From assembly GCF_022376445.1 (NCBI RefSeq), contig NW_025954984.1:310001-374000 (forward strand): a DNA stretch of 64,000 nucleotides. The letters are read 5' to 3'. Positions 42,602 to 53,838 of this stretch are shown here, one piece after another. A model generated the notes under the pieces. That model ran no database searches. It had not been told where the DNA came from and was given only the letters and a program-made list of their open reading frames with translations. Each line of letters starts with the position of its first letter. Position 1 is the stretch's first letter. The position numbers were made by a program, and so were the translations under genes. Source of the DNA: Fomitopsis serialis (lineage: Eukaryota > Basidiomycota > Agaricomycetes > Polyporales > Fomitopsidaceae).

Positions 42602-45600
42602 GGTCTATCCAGAAGTAATGGGAAAATAGGTGAAGGAATGTTCCGGTTTAGAGTAGTTAGTTATGAGGCGGGGCTTGACGCAGGCCGCACCGCGAGCCGG
42701 TCTTTTATACGACGCCATTGCCAATTTCGTTTCGATCGACCGCGAAGAGTGGTGGGGTGCCCGCCACGTTTCTATGTAACCATCTCGGCACCGCGAACCC
42801 CAGCAGCAACGCCGCGACCTTGGGACGCCAAAGAAAGACTGACAATTGTCACCGAGTCCAGACGCGTTTCAGCTGCGCCCATTCATAGCAGATAGCGCCC
42901 AGAAGGGCAAGGTGCCAACCGACTCATTTGACTAACACGGCGTGAAGAAGTCATGAACTCACGAGTACTACAGGGTCGCGACACTAACCTTTTCCAGTAT
43001 CCCTCTGCAGCCCTCCCGATTTGCCGGAAAGCCACGAGCTGGCGTAAACGGGAGATCTGCTCCGCTGAGATTGCCGGCTACGTTCCGCCGACCCACAAAG
43101 GTTCCAGTCATTGGCAAATGATCCTCTAACCTGCGAACTATTCTAATTCCAAACGCCGGCGAAAATGCCTAGCGAAGGCCTCGAAACTCTGCTAACACCG
43201 CCTCACATTATTATGGAATACGGGGATGTCGTCATGTAACTGCGACACTGTACCCGGAGTGCGGTGAGCTGCAAGCAACCTGCAAGCCGTTTGAGCCCCC
43301 GGAGCCCGCTTGCGGTCGTCACCTGGATACGTCTGTCGCTGTGTCCGCCGACTTGATTGTGAAACGCAGGAGAAAACAGCTAGTCCGAACTTCTCGCAAG
43401 ATGCATGACGCAGACAAAACCGCGACGGCAAGCGTTAGGGTATAATCTGAGATTAGCTGTCACTTGAAGGCCCGCGAAACAGCCCAGAAGCAGGTCTAGG
43501 GAGGCGAATACATACCTTCGGCTACCCGCGGCCTCTCGGCATCCAAGCTGTGCAAGAGCGCCGACGGCGGGAGAACCCTTATCAAATCGGTATGATCTGT
43601 GGCACCCGGGTGGGCGGTGCAACCGGTGTTCGCGAGTCGCGACCAAACCGAGAGTGCGCGCGGCACGTAGCGTCGGGACTGCCATGCCCGCCGCACGCCG
43701 TGTCAGAAAGACAGCAACAGGACGCAGGACGAACCACAGGCTGCGCCATACACGTGGAATCCAGACACGAGAATGCGCATGGAGACCATATGTTGCCAGG
43801 AGGGATGGCATCTCCTCGGACATTGTTGATAACCAGCACATGGAGGGCTCGGGCTCGCCTCAACAGTACAAATGCATGACATAATGGCAAAGTCAGTAAA
43901 GCGTCGCGGTGTCGCAGCAACCCTCAATGGAGCACGGGGGAGAGGACGCACGATTCTCGGTGACCCAGTCCGTTCACTTGACGGAGTGAGACTACTGGAG
44001 ACTACGCCGTCGCCACTAGCCATCAATGCAGGCTCTAGGCAGGTTATGTCCTGGTGAGTCAGGTCAGCCCCCAAGCCAGGCCTTGTTTGGCGAGTTAGGT
44101 TCGAATGACAGAACGCGCATGAATCGGATGAACCAACTGTATAATATTACATATGTGCAAGTGTTCATTTGAGCCCGTACTCACCCGCGGAGCACAGTCG
44201 AAACCGAGATCCGTTCCCAAACCAGAGAGTACAGATCGTTGGCTAGCTCGTGAGCGGTCTAGGTGCAAGGGCTTACCGAGTCAGTCGTCAACCAGATATT
44301 ACTGAGATCAGAGTTGCATGACACTCGTTGTCATCCGCAGCCGTCACGAAGTACGTATCGGATTGCCCGGTGCCCAATTGAAATGCTTACCGCATCGTGA
44401 ACGGACGTCTCCAGCCTGAGCGATTACCGCAATCTTCCGCGTTAGAGTTCAACACGTACCCCAAGTATAGCCAACTATCCACACAACAACGGCAAAAGCC
44501 AGGCCCATCCTTTCCAGAATGAGACTCGCCCTGTCCACACAAGTCCAAGTCCGGCCGCACCGGCATGCCATGATCCAGTAGACCGCGGAAACAGAACGCG
44601 CCCGGCTCCCGCGAGCGCGAGGGCAGTGGCAACTGTCAAATGTGATCGGGATGAGCTAGATTTGCTCCGGAGCAATAAGCTTGCCGCATCATGCATACCT
44701 CCGACAGATAGAAGGGCCGCCGTCGTACGCCACCTATACAGTGCGCATCGCTCAAGCTAGTAGCTATGACCTGCGCGAGTTAGAGCGCGAAATGTGTCCT
44801 TTCAAATGTCATAAGAACGGGACGAGAGCGTTCCTGTCATGTCATGAACGCCTGCGTAGAAGTGATTGTATCACCATATCAATGATCTGCGTCCCGCAGC
44901 CGTGTACCCCTCAAATACACGGCCATAGTACTTCTGCCAACACCCTTGATACTCAAGGGTAGACGAAGGCATAGACTGCGGGAGAAGTGCGAAACAGTAG
45001 GGAGTATCTCTGACACATACTGCATCATCGTCATCCTGTCGTAAATCACCGGCATGGAACGGGACCGGGACAGCTTCGCATTCAGACGGGAGCAGCGGAG
45101 ACAGCACTCGGCTCCCTACGATGGTCCCAGAGCTTGACTCCCACAAGACGGCGCAGCTGGATCGCTCTGGAGGAAAGAACTATGAAGTACGACAGCATCC
45201 TTGCGCGAGCTTTGCGCACCTACTTCAACATGATAGTCCGCTCCGGCGATTTCGTTTCGGGAGGCGGGTGCCAGTCCAGGCCACAGCCGTACTCCTGGGA
45301 AAGCTTTTGACCGCAATATTTCCTTCCTGTGAAGCAGATAAGGGTCCTTCAGATGTGAGTGGGGACGGCAGTAAACATTTGAGGGCACTGGTAGAATAGA
45401 GGAACTCAGCAAGTTGGAACTTGAACGCGAGCAGCGGGCAAACGGCCGTGACAGGCGCGTGACAGTCACGTACAGTACGCGGCATGATCACGAGATGGGT
45501 CACGTCTGAACGGCGCGTCGCGTCGAACTCGTCGTGTTGGCGTCGCGTCCCTCTTGTCCAGCACGTTGCCGGTGATTCTACTCATCCTGCTGCTATAGTC

Positions 45601-45647
45601 GGCCGGCTTTATACCTGCTGAAATACCTCTACCTCTAACGGACTATC
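42602..45647. other. 3-kb stretch with no recognised gene
   Basis: The longest gene-less block in the window. Several frames above 100 codons occur on both strands (for example 43,380-43,841 minus and 45,116-45,469 minus), but they overlap each other, are rich in Arg, Cys and Ser as expected of noncoding GC-rich DNA, and match nothing I know. The last few hundred bases should contain the nucleoporin promoter. A decayed transposon cannot be excluded. Confidence 0.4.
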
Positions 45648-47515
45648 ATGGCATTCTCTGGCGGGTGAGGAAGAGTTGCTTTGAGCTCCAGCATCATGAT
45701 CGACTGAGCCACAGCCGCATGCAGCTCCTCAATCTTTGGTGCAAAGCCAGCTAATCAGACTGGATTCGGGCAACCCAATACATCAAATACTCAAGGATCC
45801 TTGTTTGGTAATGCCAACGCCAACCCACAGCCGCAAACGCAGAATATAGGCCTGTTTGGCTCGCAGCCCCAGACGCAGAACCAAGCTCCTGCAGCAGGGA
45901 ACTCTCTCTTTGGGACGCCACTAGGCCAGAACCCAAACCAGCAGCAGGGACAGAACCAACCTGCACAGGGCACGTCCTTGTTTGGAAGTGGCAACTTTGG
46001 GCAGGCGCAGCAACCAGCGCAACAAGGGGGTCAGTCGACGGGGCTGTTCGGGCAGACGAATACACAGCAGCAAGCACCGTCCATCGGTCTGTTCGGACAA
46101 TCAAATACGAACACAGCGCAGCCAGCGCCTTCAGGAGGCATGTTCGGACAGCCGAACGCGAATCCTCAGCAGCAAGCTCCGTCGGGAGGCCTCTTCGGAC
46201 AACCTTCAACGAATACACAGCAGGGTAGCACGCTGGGTTCGTCCCTATTCGGCAACACTCAGAATCAGCAGAACAACCAACCTCAACAACAACAAAGCTC
46301 CTTTCTCGGCGGCTTTGGTTCAAGTACCACTGGCCCGACGCTAGGTCAATCGACAGGACTGGGTGCGTTCGGCGGTACGAAACCTGGTGGTGGCTTTAGT
46401 GCATCTACATTAGGTACATTTACTTTGATTACGAATACGCCAGCTGAAAACTCACTGTCTTCGAAACTGGCTGCTAAAGGAACGTAAGTCCCGAGCGTCA
46501 CTCGCCTTGGCTTCCGTCCGCCACGAGACTATTGATGACCTCCGCCTTTGCAGATCTTTGTCAACAGCTCAGGCACCTGGCCAGCCTCCTTTTACGAAAT
46601 CAACGAAGTTTAACGACTTGCCTGATAACGTAAAGAGAACATTCGAACAAATTGAGTAAGTGTCTATTCGTCCCTCAAATAACGACAATCTTGAACGTCC
46701 TCTGCAGTACGTTCATACAGGGTCGGGTGCAGATCAGCAATGACTTGAAGCAACGGAAGCTGGGCGAGGAGACCACGAAGGGCCAGGACGATGTTCGCGC
46801 GGTGCACAAAGTGAGTGACTCAGTATGTCTATCGCCACACTCGTCTGAGTGATATCACATAGGAACTCGTTAATGCTATCACGACTCTCCATTCCGACGT
46901 CATGCACATGCGAGACTTGAAGGCGAAGGTGAATCAAACCGTGCAGGATACCATCGTCGCAACACACCTCGTCGATGGCTTCCGCAATCCGCAACAATAC
47001 GGCGCCTACCTGAAGAGCCACGCGAACTTCCCAATGGAGTGCGTGTTCGTTCTTGTTTCAGCATTGATACTCAACGTCGCGTTGTAGATTCTTCATGCGT
47101 GTGACAGAACAGATGGTCGAACGCCTGCGTGGTACAAATCAACCATTGAGGTATGTCTCCGGTCTCCGGGCGAACGCTTGCGTAATATAACACCGCCCTA
47201 GCAAATTGAGCGGAAACTGTCGTCTGCCGCCGCGCAATCACAACAGACCCCACAGTGTACGTACCTCGGCGTCTCCCTCTTCGTCGGCAATACTGAGGCT
47301 GCGTGCCTTCCAGCTATCACCTCTACGCTAGAGGTGCAGCATGCAACATTCATCGCTCTCGCCAGCAAGACGGCAGCCCTGAACACGGAGCTGCAGAAGA
47401 TAAGATGCTCTACACCCAGTTGTGGCGCGCGAAGACGGGCAGCATGCGTGATCCGTTCAATGAGCTCGACAGAGGTAGCACCGCCGACTTCGGGTTGGAG
47501 AGCATCCACGCGTGA
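45648..47515 (+). CDS. NUP49: FG nucleoporin of the Nup58/Nup49 type
   Basis: A central-channel nucleoporin of the Nsp1-Nup57-Nup49 (Nup62-Nup54-Nup58) complex. A 17-nt first exon (MAFSGG) joins exon 2 at 45725. Exon 2 (to 46483) is a classic FG domain rich in Gln, Asn, Pro and Gly with about 14 FG units, mostly GLFG or SLFG, which bind transport receptors. After an intron come the coiled-coil exons: KFNDLPDNVKRTFEQID, TFIQGRVQISNDLKQRKLG, VNAITTLHSDVMHMRDLK, QDTIVATHLVDGFRNPQQYG and a C-terminus ending RDPFNELDRGSTADFGLES. Two single-base slips occur: near 47,129-47,131 (RLR|WYKSTIE) and near 47,398-47,404 (LQKI|KMLYTQLW). The splice phase after the first slip agrees with one missing base. 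Nup49 rather than Nup57 is chosen from the C-terminal helices and is the less certain part of the call. Confidence 0.85.
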
Positions 47516-48393
47516 GATTGGATTGAATTGGGAGGCGGCTTCCGCAGTATTGTATTGGTATTCACGAGCACTCCTCGAGGATTTCTCACTCTGCCCGGAC
47601 TCCCGCAGTGACTCCAGTCATAGTGCGGCACAGATCTCCTGCAATGTTGAGGTCTCTCGGACGCCGGTGTTCGCGGATCAGACCTTGGAATATCGATTGG
47701 ACCGAGAACAGACGCATCGTTCAAACGCGGAGCCCCACTGGCAGTCGCCCGTCCTTGTCGGAGATACTTATTACATACCGATGCCCAGCATATGCAAGTC
47801 TTACTTGAACATTCCAAGAGTGGGGGACACTATGCAAGTGATTGCCTCTGTCCGAACGACAACATATATCGACGATCCGGAAACACCAATGCGGTCAGTG
47901 CGCTACACTGACCGCCGCCCGATGTCGGGTTTTCTATCGCACGATGCCCGAGTAAGTATCTACATCACCAATGAGACGCACGGTGCCTGAGACGATGCGA
48001 GCCTGGACAATAGGCGCTATCTTGGCTTGGATCTGGCAAATATGGCGTCCTTGGCTGGATCAGGAATTATTCCCCATGACATTGTCCCGGGGTGCGGTAG
48101 TCGAACGAAAGGGGATCTAGGAGCACATTCAACGAAAGACTCAGGCTCTCGTTCGCAATGTGCGTCCGTCTGCTTGCTACGGTATACAGGCGATGCCTGA
48201 ACAGGTGTCAGTCACACTACAAGTTGTGAATGATGTATTTTTGAGCCATCACATGGCGCGAACAAGGCGCGTATCCAACGCGTATCTGGCGTTCCGTAAC
48301 CCGCTGTGAGATACATCAGTCAATGGCCAGTATATATAGGCGCATGGCAATAGCATGACCCTTACCCGGGCCTCTCTGCTCAGACTCGCCAGG
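47516..48393. other. Intergenic region, no recognised gene
   Basis: About 880 bp before the sedolisin gene. A frame that overlaps the end of the nucleoporin continues open to 47,990 (about 155 codons past the stop), but it has no start of its own, no introns and no family features. It probably includes the sedolisin promoter. Confidence 0.35.
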
Positions 48394-50893
48394 ATGAAGT
48401 CGATGGGACTGTTCTTCGGGCTCCTCGCCGCCGCCGGTGTTGCCGCTGCGCCGGGCAAGGACTACGAACACAAGGTCAAGGAAACCATCGCACCTCCCAG
48501 GGGATGGACCAGAGTCAAGCCGGCTCCTGCCGATCACTTCCTCGACCTTCGTATTGGTCTGCCGCAGCGCAACTTCCCGCTGCTTGAGCAACACCTGTAT
48601 GAGATTAGGTTCGTAGCCAGGCTATGACAGTAAAGGCTAGTAGCTGAATCAACGACCATCGGCCGGTGCTCATCAGCGATCCCTTCCATGAGCGCTACGG
48701 TGCTCACCTCTCGAAAGCGGAGTCGAGGCTCTGGTTGCGCCTCACGAAGAGAGTGTAGACGCAGTCACGAATGGCTCGCAAGCTATGGTTTTGCATCGCA
48801 CGAACTGTCCGCTCGCCTGCTGGTGACTGGGTCAAGGTCCGAGTCCCGGTTAGCCTTGCGGAGGACATGCTGGAGACGGTGAACTTGGTCGCGTCCTCTT
48901 ATATGTTCGCTGACAGGAATACGTGTACAGGAATATCACGTCTGGCAACACGAAGAGAGCGGGGATGCTGTCGTCCGCACGACGTCTTACAGCCTGCCTG
49001 AGCACCTGCACGTGCACATCGACGTTGTCCAGCCCACGACGACATTCGCTCGCATGAAGGGCATGAGGGCGACTTACCGCTTCGCAGACGAGGACGTGCA
49101 GGTCGCCGACACTGCAGAGTCTACCATCCCGATCCCTTCGGCTTACAATGGGCAGGTCAACGCGAGCTGCAATGCGTCGATCACGCCTACTTGTCTCCGC
49201 GAGCTCTACAACATCGGCGACTACACTCCCCAGGCCGCTGACGTGAACAAGATTGCTTGTACCGGCTATCTCGAGGAGTACGCTAACTTCGAGGACTACA
49301 ATGACTTCAACGCCAAGTACCTCCCGGAGGCCATCAACTCGACGTTCGACGTCATCTACATTAACAGTCAGTACTCACGATTCACTACATGCGTCAACAC
49401 TGATACTGTTCATCCACAGACGGAAGTAACGATCAGAGCCTTGACGATGCGGGCGTCGAGGCGAACCTCGGTACGGCTCTCTGGCAGCCGTAGTGAATCT
49501 GGTCATCTCACTATCAAGCCGCTTGATTATTAGACACCCAGTATGCCTTCGGTCTGTCATACCCGACGCCGGGTACATTCTACACTACGGGTGGAAGCCC
49601 TCCCTTCATCCCGGACGACATCACGACCACCGACTCTAACGAACCATATATAGACGTACGCTCTACCATTGGACTTGAGACGATGTACCTTCAGTGATGG
49701 CTCTTCTCCAGTGGCTCGCCTACATACAAAGTGATCCTAGTCCGCCGCAGACAATCTCCACTAGCTACGGCGATAACGAGCAGACTGGTAAATATCGACG
49801 GAACTCTGCTGGGATGTTTTTGCTGAGGCTGCTGTCTAGTTCCATACAGCTATGCGACGCGTGTCTGCCAAGAATTTGCTCAGCTGAGTATGTCGGATAC
49901 AGTGTGGCCGATGAACGTCGCGTTTAACTGATCCTTTGTAGGTGCTCGTGGTGTCTCGCTCATATTCAGCTCCGGTGACGACGGCGTCGGCGACGGGGAC
50001 TCAAATCCGGCCACTCAGCAGTGCTTCACGAACAACGGCCTTAACAAGACGGAGTTCGTTCCGGCGTTCCCTGCCAGTTGTCCATAGTGCGTACGGCGCG
50101 TGCATACAACGATCCTGGAACTGATGCTATATGACCGCCAGCGTCACTGCCGTAGGCGCGACTTGGTACATCCCGGAAGAGACGTACCGCATCTCGGGTG
50201 GCGGTTTCAGCAACTACGTAAGCCAATCCCCGGGTTGCGTATGCCTAGCTGAAGTTATCACTCGTATAGTTCCCCCGGCCCTTGTACCAGGATGTGGCTG
50301 TTCCCCCTTACCTGAAGAACCTGGGGGACACCTACAAGGGTCTCTATAACACGTAAGCCCACGATTCCCTCTTCCGCTGAGAACGACGGCTCACAATTTG
50401 TCCGCTAGTTCTGGCCGTGTAAGTCTTGCCATGCTCCGTACTACCCACTTGTCCCAGTGACCTGACCAATTCCCGTACAGGCCTACCCTGACGTCGCGGC
50501 GCAAGGCCAGTGGTTTTGGATCTTCAGCGGTGGCGAAAACTTCCGCATCGGCGGTACCTCAGCCGCGGCGCCCACCGTCGGCGGCATCGTGTCGCTCATC
50601 AACGACGCTCGCCTCGCGAAGGGCCTCCCCACGCTCGGCTTCCTGAACCCGCTCATCTACGCGATCGGCGCGATTGTCCCGGATGCGTTCAATGACATCG
50701 TCGGGGGGAGCAACCCTGGCTGTGGTACTGAAGGCTTCACCGTACGTCACCATCGGGTTCTTCACGAAGCATATTTCTGACCTGCTCGTAGGCTGAGGTC
50801 GGCTGGGACCCCGTCACTGGCTTCGGCACGCCGAACTTTGGCAAGCTGAAGGACATTGCTGTCGGCGACATTGGCGGTCTTCTAGATTTTTAG
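48394..50893 (+). CDS. Secreted sedolisin (S53, tripeptidyl-peptidase-like)
   Basis: An acid serine-carboxyl protease with about 12 exons. Start 48394: a signal peptide ([20 protein letters not shown]), then the pro-kumamolisin prodomain ([33 protein letters not shown]) and the maturation region around [12 protein letters not shown]. The mature domain starts near [20 protein letters not shown]. Catalytic Glu and Asp are in GVEANLD (near 49,455-49,475 and across the next splice). The oxyanion Asp is in [11 protein letters not shown], the nucleophile Ser in [12 protein letters not shown] (about 50,550), and the Ca2+ site in [10 protein letters not shown]...GWDPVTGFG. One exon is 10 nt (50,409-50,418). 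Three single-base slips fall in the prodomain near 48,716-48,724, 48,764-48,768 and 48,806-48,815; the mature domain is intact. Such enzymes digest extracellular protein at low pH in wood-decay fungi. Confidence 0.92.
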
Positions 50894-51224
50894 AGACGAG
50901 AAACTAACACCTGCACATAAACTATGTTCATCGTATATACACTTGGTTCACTTAATCAAACGGACCTAGGGGTACGTGGGACCGCGCACGTAGTACACAG
51001 TATATGGACCATAGACGCATGTACACTGCTTATTGTGCACAAGCAACAGTGCAATGTGATGCAAAGTGCTAATACCAAGGCCCCCAGTACGTGAGGGCCA
51101 CTCCCTAGAATGCCATCACGTACGAATGGACGAATGAACGCCAGACACCATAAACGCTTTCACAAATCAGCGTAAGAGCACATCACATACAACAAGCCAT
51201 ACCGTATCTCCATAGGAAAGAGCA
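50894..51224. other. Convergent intergenic region
   Basis: 331 bp between convergent 3' ends (sedolisin and the Arp10-like gene). AT-richer than the flanks; probably 3' UTRs and polyadenylation signals. No gene is seen. Confidence 0.5.
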
Positions 51225-53299
51225 TCATGCACCAACTTCCGTCTGAAGGGTGATTATCGTAGGCGCAGGCTGTGGTCGAGGAGCCGGGGGCGCGCCGACT
51301 GGGAGCGGTGTGCGTGTCCAGTCCGGCAGGACATTCCTCGGTGACCGTGAGGTATCGACGATGCCCTCCATACCGTCATCTTCGCCTTCCGGTTGGACGT
51401 CCGCCTCGTCCCATCGCTCTCTCGCCACCTCGACACCACCAGTCTTCAGAGCCCTATATTGCATGTCGGTCAGTACAGCAGCGACTCACACGTTAAAAAG
51501 ACAGACCCGGCCAGGGATCCTCCGACCCATGCCATCGTAGCTGGTGTAAAGGCAGGCGCCCTGCCAGCGTTCGTGACGAAACTCGTGGACGTCGGCGGTG
51601 GCGGAGATGGATTGTTCAAGATAGCGAAGTACGGGAGCAGTGGACGGAGCGGGGCATAGCGGTCGTATGGATCGGGTCGGGGTCGCCCAGGGCGGCTTGG
51701 AGGGCGGGTAGACGTTGGCGCGGACGAATTTATTGCGCGGACGAGCTCCGCTTGGAGACGAGGGATGAACCCTGGTAGCATGGGTGTGCCTCCAACGACC
51801 AGGATGGTGGATGCAAGCGTCTTGCGGAGATCGACGGGCACCTATGAGAGTATAGGTTAGTCAAGCAGACTTTCAGCTCGGAGGGGTATCACCTTCAAGA
51901 GAGAATCAAGGATGACCTCCGCCATACTGCTCTCGTCGACGTCACCACCCTCAAAGAGCACTTCCGCCCCACGTTCCCTGATCCAGCCTGGTATGATGAG
52001 TGTGCCTTTGCCTGTGCCTACTTGCTGGTCCTTAGGCGGGTCAACTTGCATGTGCAAGTCCGTCGCCGTAGAATGCCGCTTATACATCTCCGCAAGGGCC
52101 TGCAAATGCGTCTCTCCAGGACGCGGGCCGTCTGGATGAACTTGCGACCGAGAGACCACCGAAAACCCCGAGGATGCCGCGTAGTTACTGTCCATCTCCG
52201 ACGCAGAGACACGAGAGAACTCGGACTCAGACATCGAGGCGGGGTCGCTGGAAGGGGGAAGGTCGTGTTCGAACGAGTCGTCGCCTGAGGGCGACATGAC
52301 CCGCCCGGCACCGCCGTCAGAGAAATCCAGGGACTCGCCGACCAGACAACAGCGCGTCTTTATCTCCTCTATGATCGCACCGGTGAGCACTTCCTCGGGC
52401 ACGCGCATAGAGCGGGTAGCGGCAGGTATGTTAGCGGCGCCGCTTAGAGAGGTCAACGGTGGAATGTAAGTGCCAAACAGTAGAAGCAGTGCTCGGATGT
52501 GTGATGACAAGCGCATGCCTGCCAGAGGAGTTGTTCGCAGATGAGGAAACAATGGTCTGGAGGAAAATATCTGCGCGGGACAAAGGTCCGAGCCTGGAGG
52601 GGTAACATAGCAGACACACTCACTGGAAGGACGGTAGACTCAAGGTGGCCACAATCGAGGACAAGACCTGTGATCCTGCCTGCTGCAAGTAGCGAGAGGA
52701 GATGACTTGAAGCAAACGAGATAGACGGAACCTGACACCGTCATGAACTGTGCATCATACTGAGATTTTCAGTCTTACCTGCAGATTATCGAATAGTATT
52801 CGAGCAATGATGTCTTTGATGTGCAGCGGTAGCAGTGGATGCTCCACCAATATCACTTTGCGCGACTTAGGGTCGGTCATGAGTGAGCTTTGCCACTGCT
52901 TCAGTACACGAGAAATAGTTCAGTCACGATGGACACGCACTCGTGGAACACGGCGCGTAGCCGGTCCTGCAATCTTGCTTCAAGCATCTTGTCCTCGCCT
53001 TCCCGTTCGGCAGGTTTGGTGGCACGGTTGAGAGTCCAAAGCGAGGAACCATGCTCCTCAGCAGTGAAGACGTCCCTCGGTTTGCCCTCTCCACTGAATC
53101 CCACCTTCCAAAGGCGCGACCCAGGATCAATAACTATCCTGTCTTCGGTTCCATACAATGAGTGTCTCCGGGTCGTCTGATAGTGCGGAGAGGATTGAAC
53201 GATGTGCGACGTTGCTACCCGCGTCGTTTGGGGGGTGGTGGGCACATTGCCGGAGTCATGGCTAGCTAGCCTTCTCGGAGTCGCCGTGACGGTAGACAT
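51225..53299 (-). CDS. Actin-related protein, Arp10-like (dynactin)
   Basis: Start 53299 (MSTVTATPRRLASHD). After a Ser/Thr-rich leader, RIVIDPGSRLWKVGFSGEGK is the phosphate-1 loop of the actin fold. KVILVEHPLLPLHIKDIIAR matches the actin-family 'E-x-P-L/N' region, GLVLDCGHLESTVLPIF the phosphate-2 loop (usually D-x-G-x-x-x-T), and STILVVGGTPMLPGFIPRLQ the adenosine motif near the C-terminus. A long acidic/Ser-rich insertion (about 52,050-52,300) and divergent nucleotide motifs fit Arp10/Arp11, the pointed-end subunit of dynactin, better than actin or Arp1. Introns (for example gtgcgt...ggcaaag before SLMTDPKSRK) all join in phase, and the gene is intact. A late intron with a gtctgt donor leads to the last exon, whose tail is rich in Pro and Asp. 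The Arp10 assignment is an inference from divergence and motif order. Confidence 0.75.
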
Positions 53300-53838
53300 T
53301 GTGTTGACGACCTCCAGTGAGCAACGAGGACTGCTATCGCCAAGCAGAGGCGAGGGTCGAAGGCAGCGGGCAAGTAAGCGACCTGTATGCACTGTCACTG
53401 CAGCCACCGACGCGTGTTGCCTGAGCGCTAACGCGATCGTGGCCTCCTCACTCCATTTCGCATTGACATTCACCTGCTCCGATGCACATATATCGAGATA
53501 ACGAATCTATTCTGCCTCTCTCTCCTACAATCTATGTACACGATACTTTTATCAATATCCAGCAGAACCCATCTCGGGAATAGTCCCAGGGACACAAACA
53601 ATATTAGCCTACACACAACAACACCGTAACCAGATAATAACGAGACACAACAAATGCCCACAATCAAGCAATACAGGCAACGAAGATCGAAGGGGTAACT
53701 GGGGTCGCCGTAAACAGGAAGGTCGAAGTACAAGCGGTCGTCATCATGAGGGGTCGTGAATGTCAAGAGTCAATGAGAACAGAGAGAGATTGGACGTGAG
53801 ATGGAGCTAACCATGCAATAAGGAGTGGGAATGTTGCT
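53300..53838. other. Intergenic region, Arp10 promoter
   Basis: About 540 bp upstream of the Arp10-like start and downstream of the PX-PB1 gene. No coding features were recognised. Confidence 0.45.

Noticed and set aside
43380..43841. 153-codon minus-strand frame as a gene
   Set aside because: It overlaps equally long frames on the plus strand and is rich in Arg, Cys and Leu, with no motif, start context or intron signals.
44080..44130. A tRNA suggested by a ggttcgaatg (B-box-like) string near 44,099
   Set aside because: No matching A box, anticodon arm or acceptor stem could be drawn around it.
47516..47990. Extension of an open frame past the nucleoporin stop as a separate gene
   Set aside because: It has no start of its own outside the nucleoporin exon, no recognised domain, and is probably chance.
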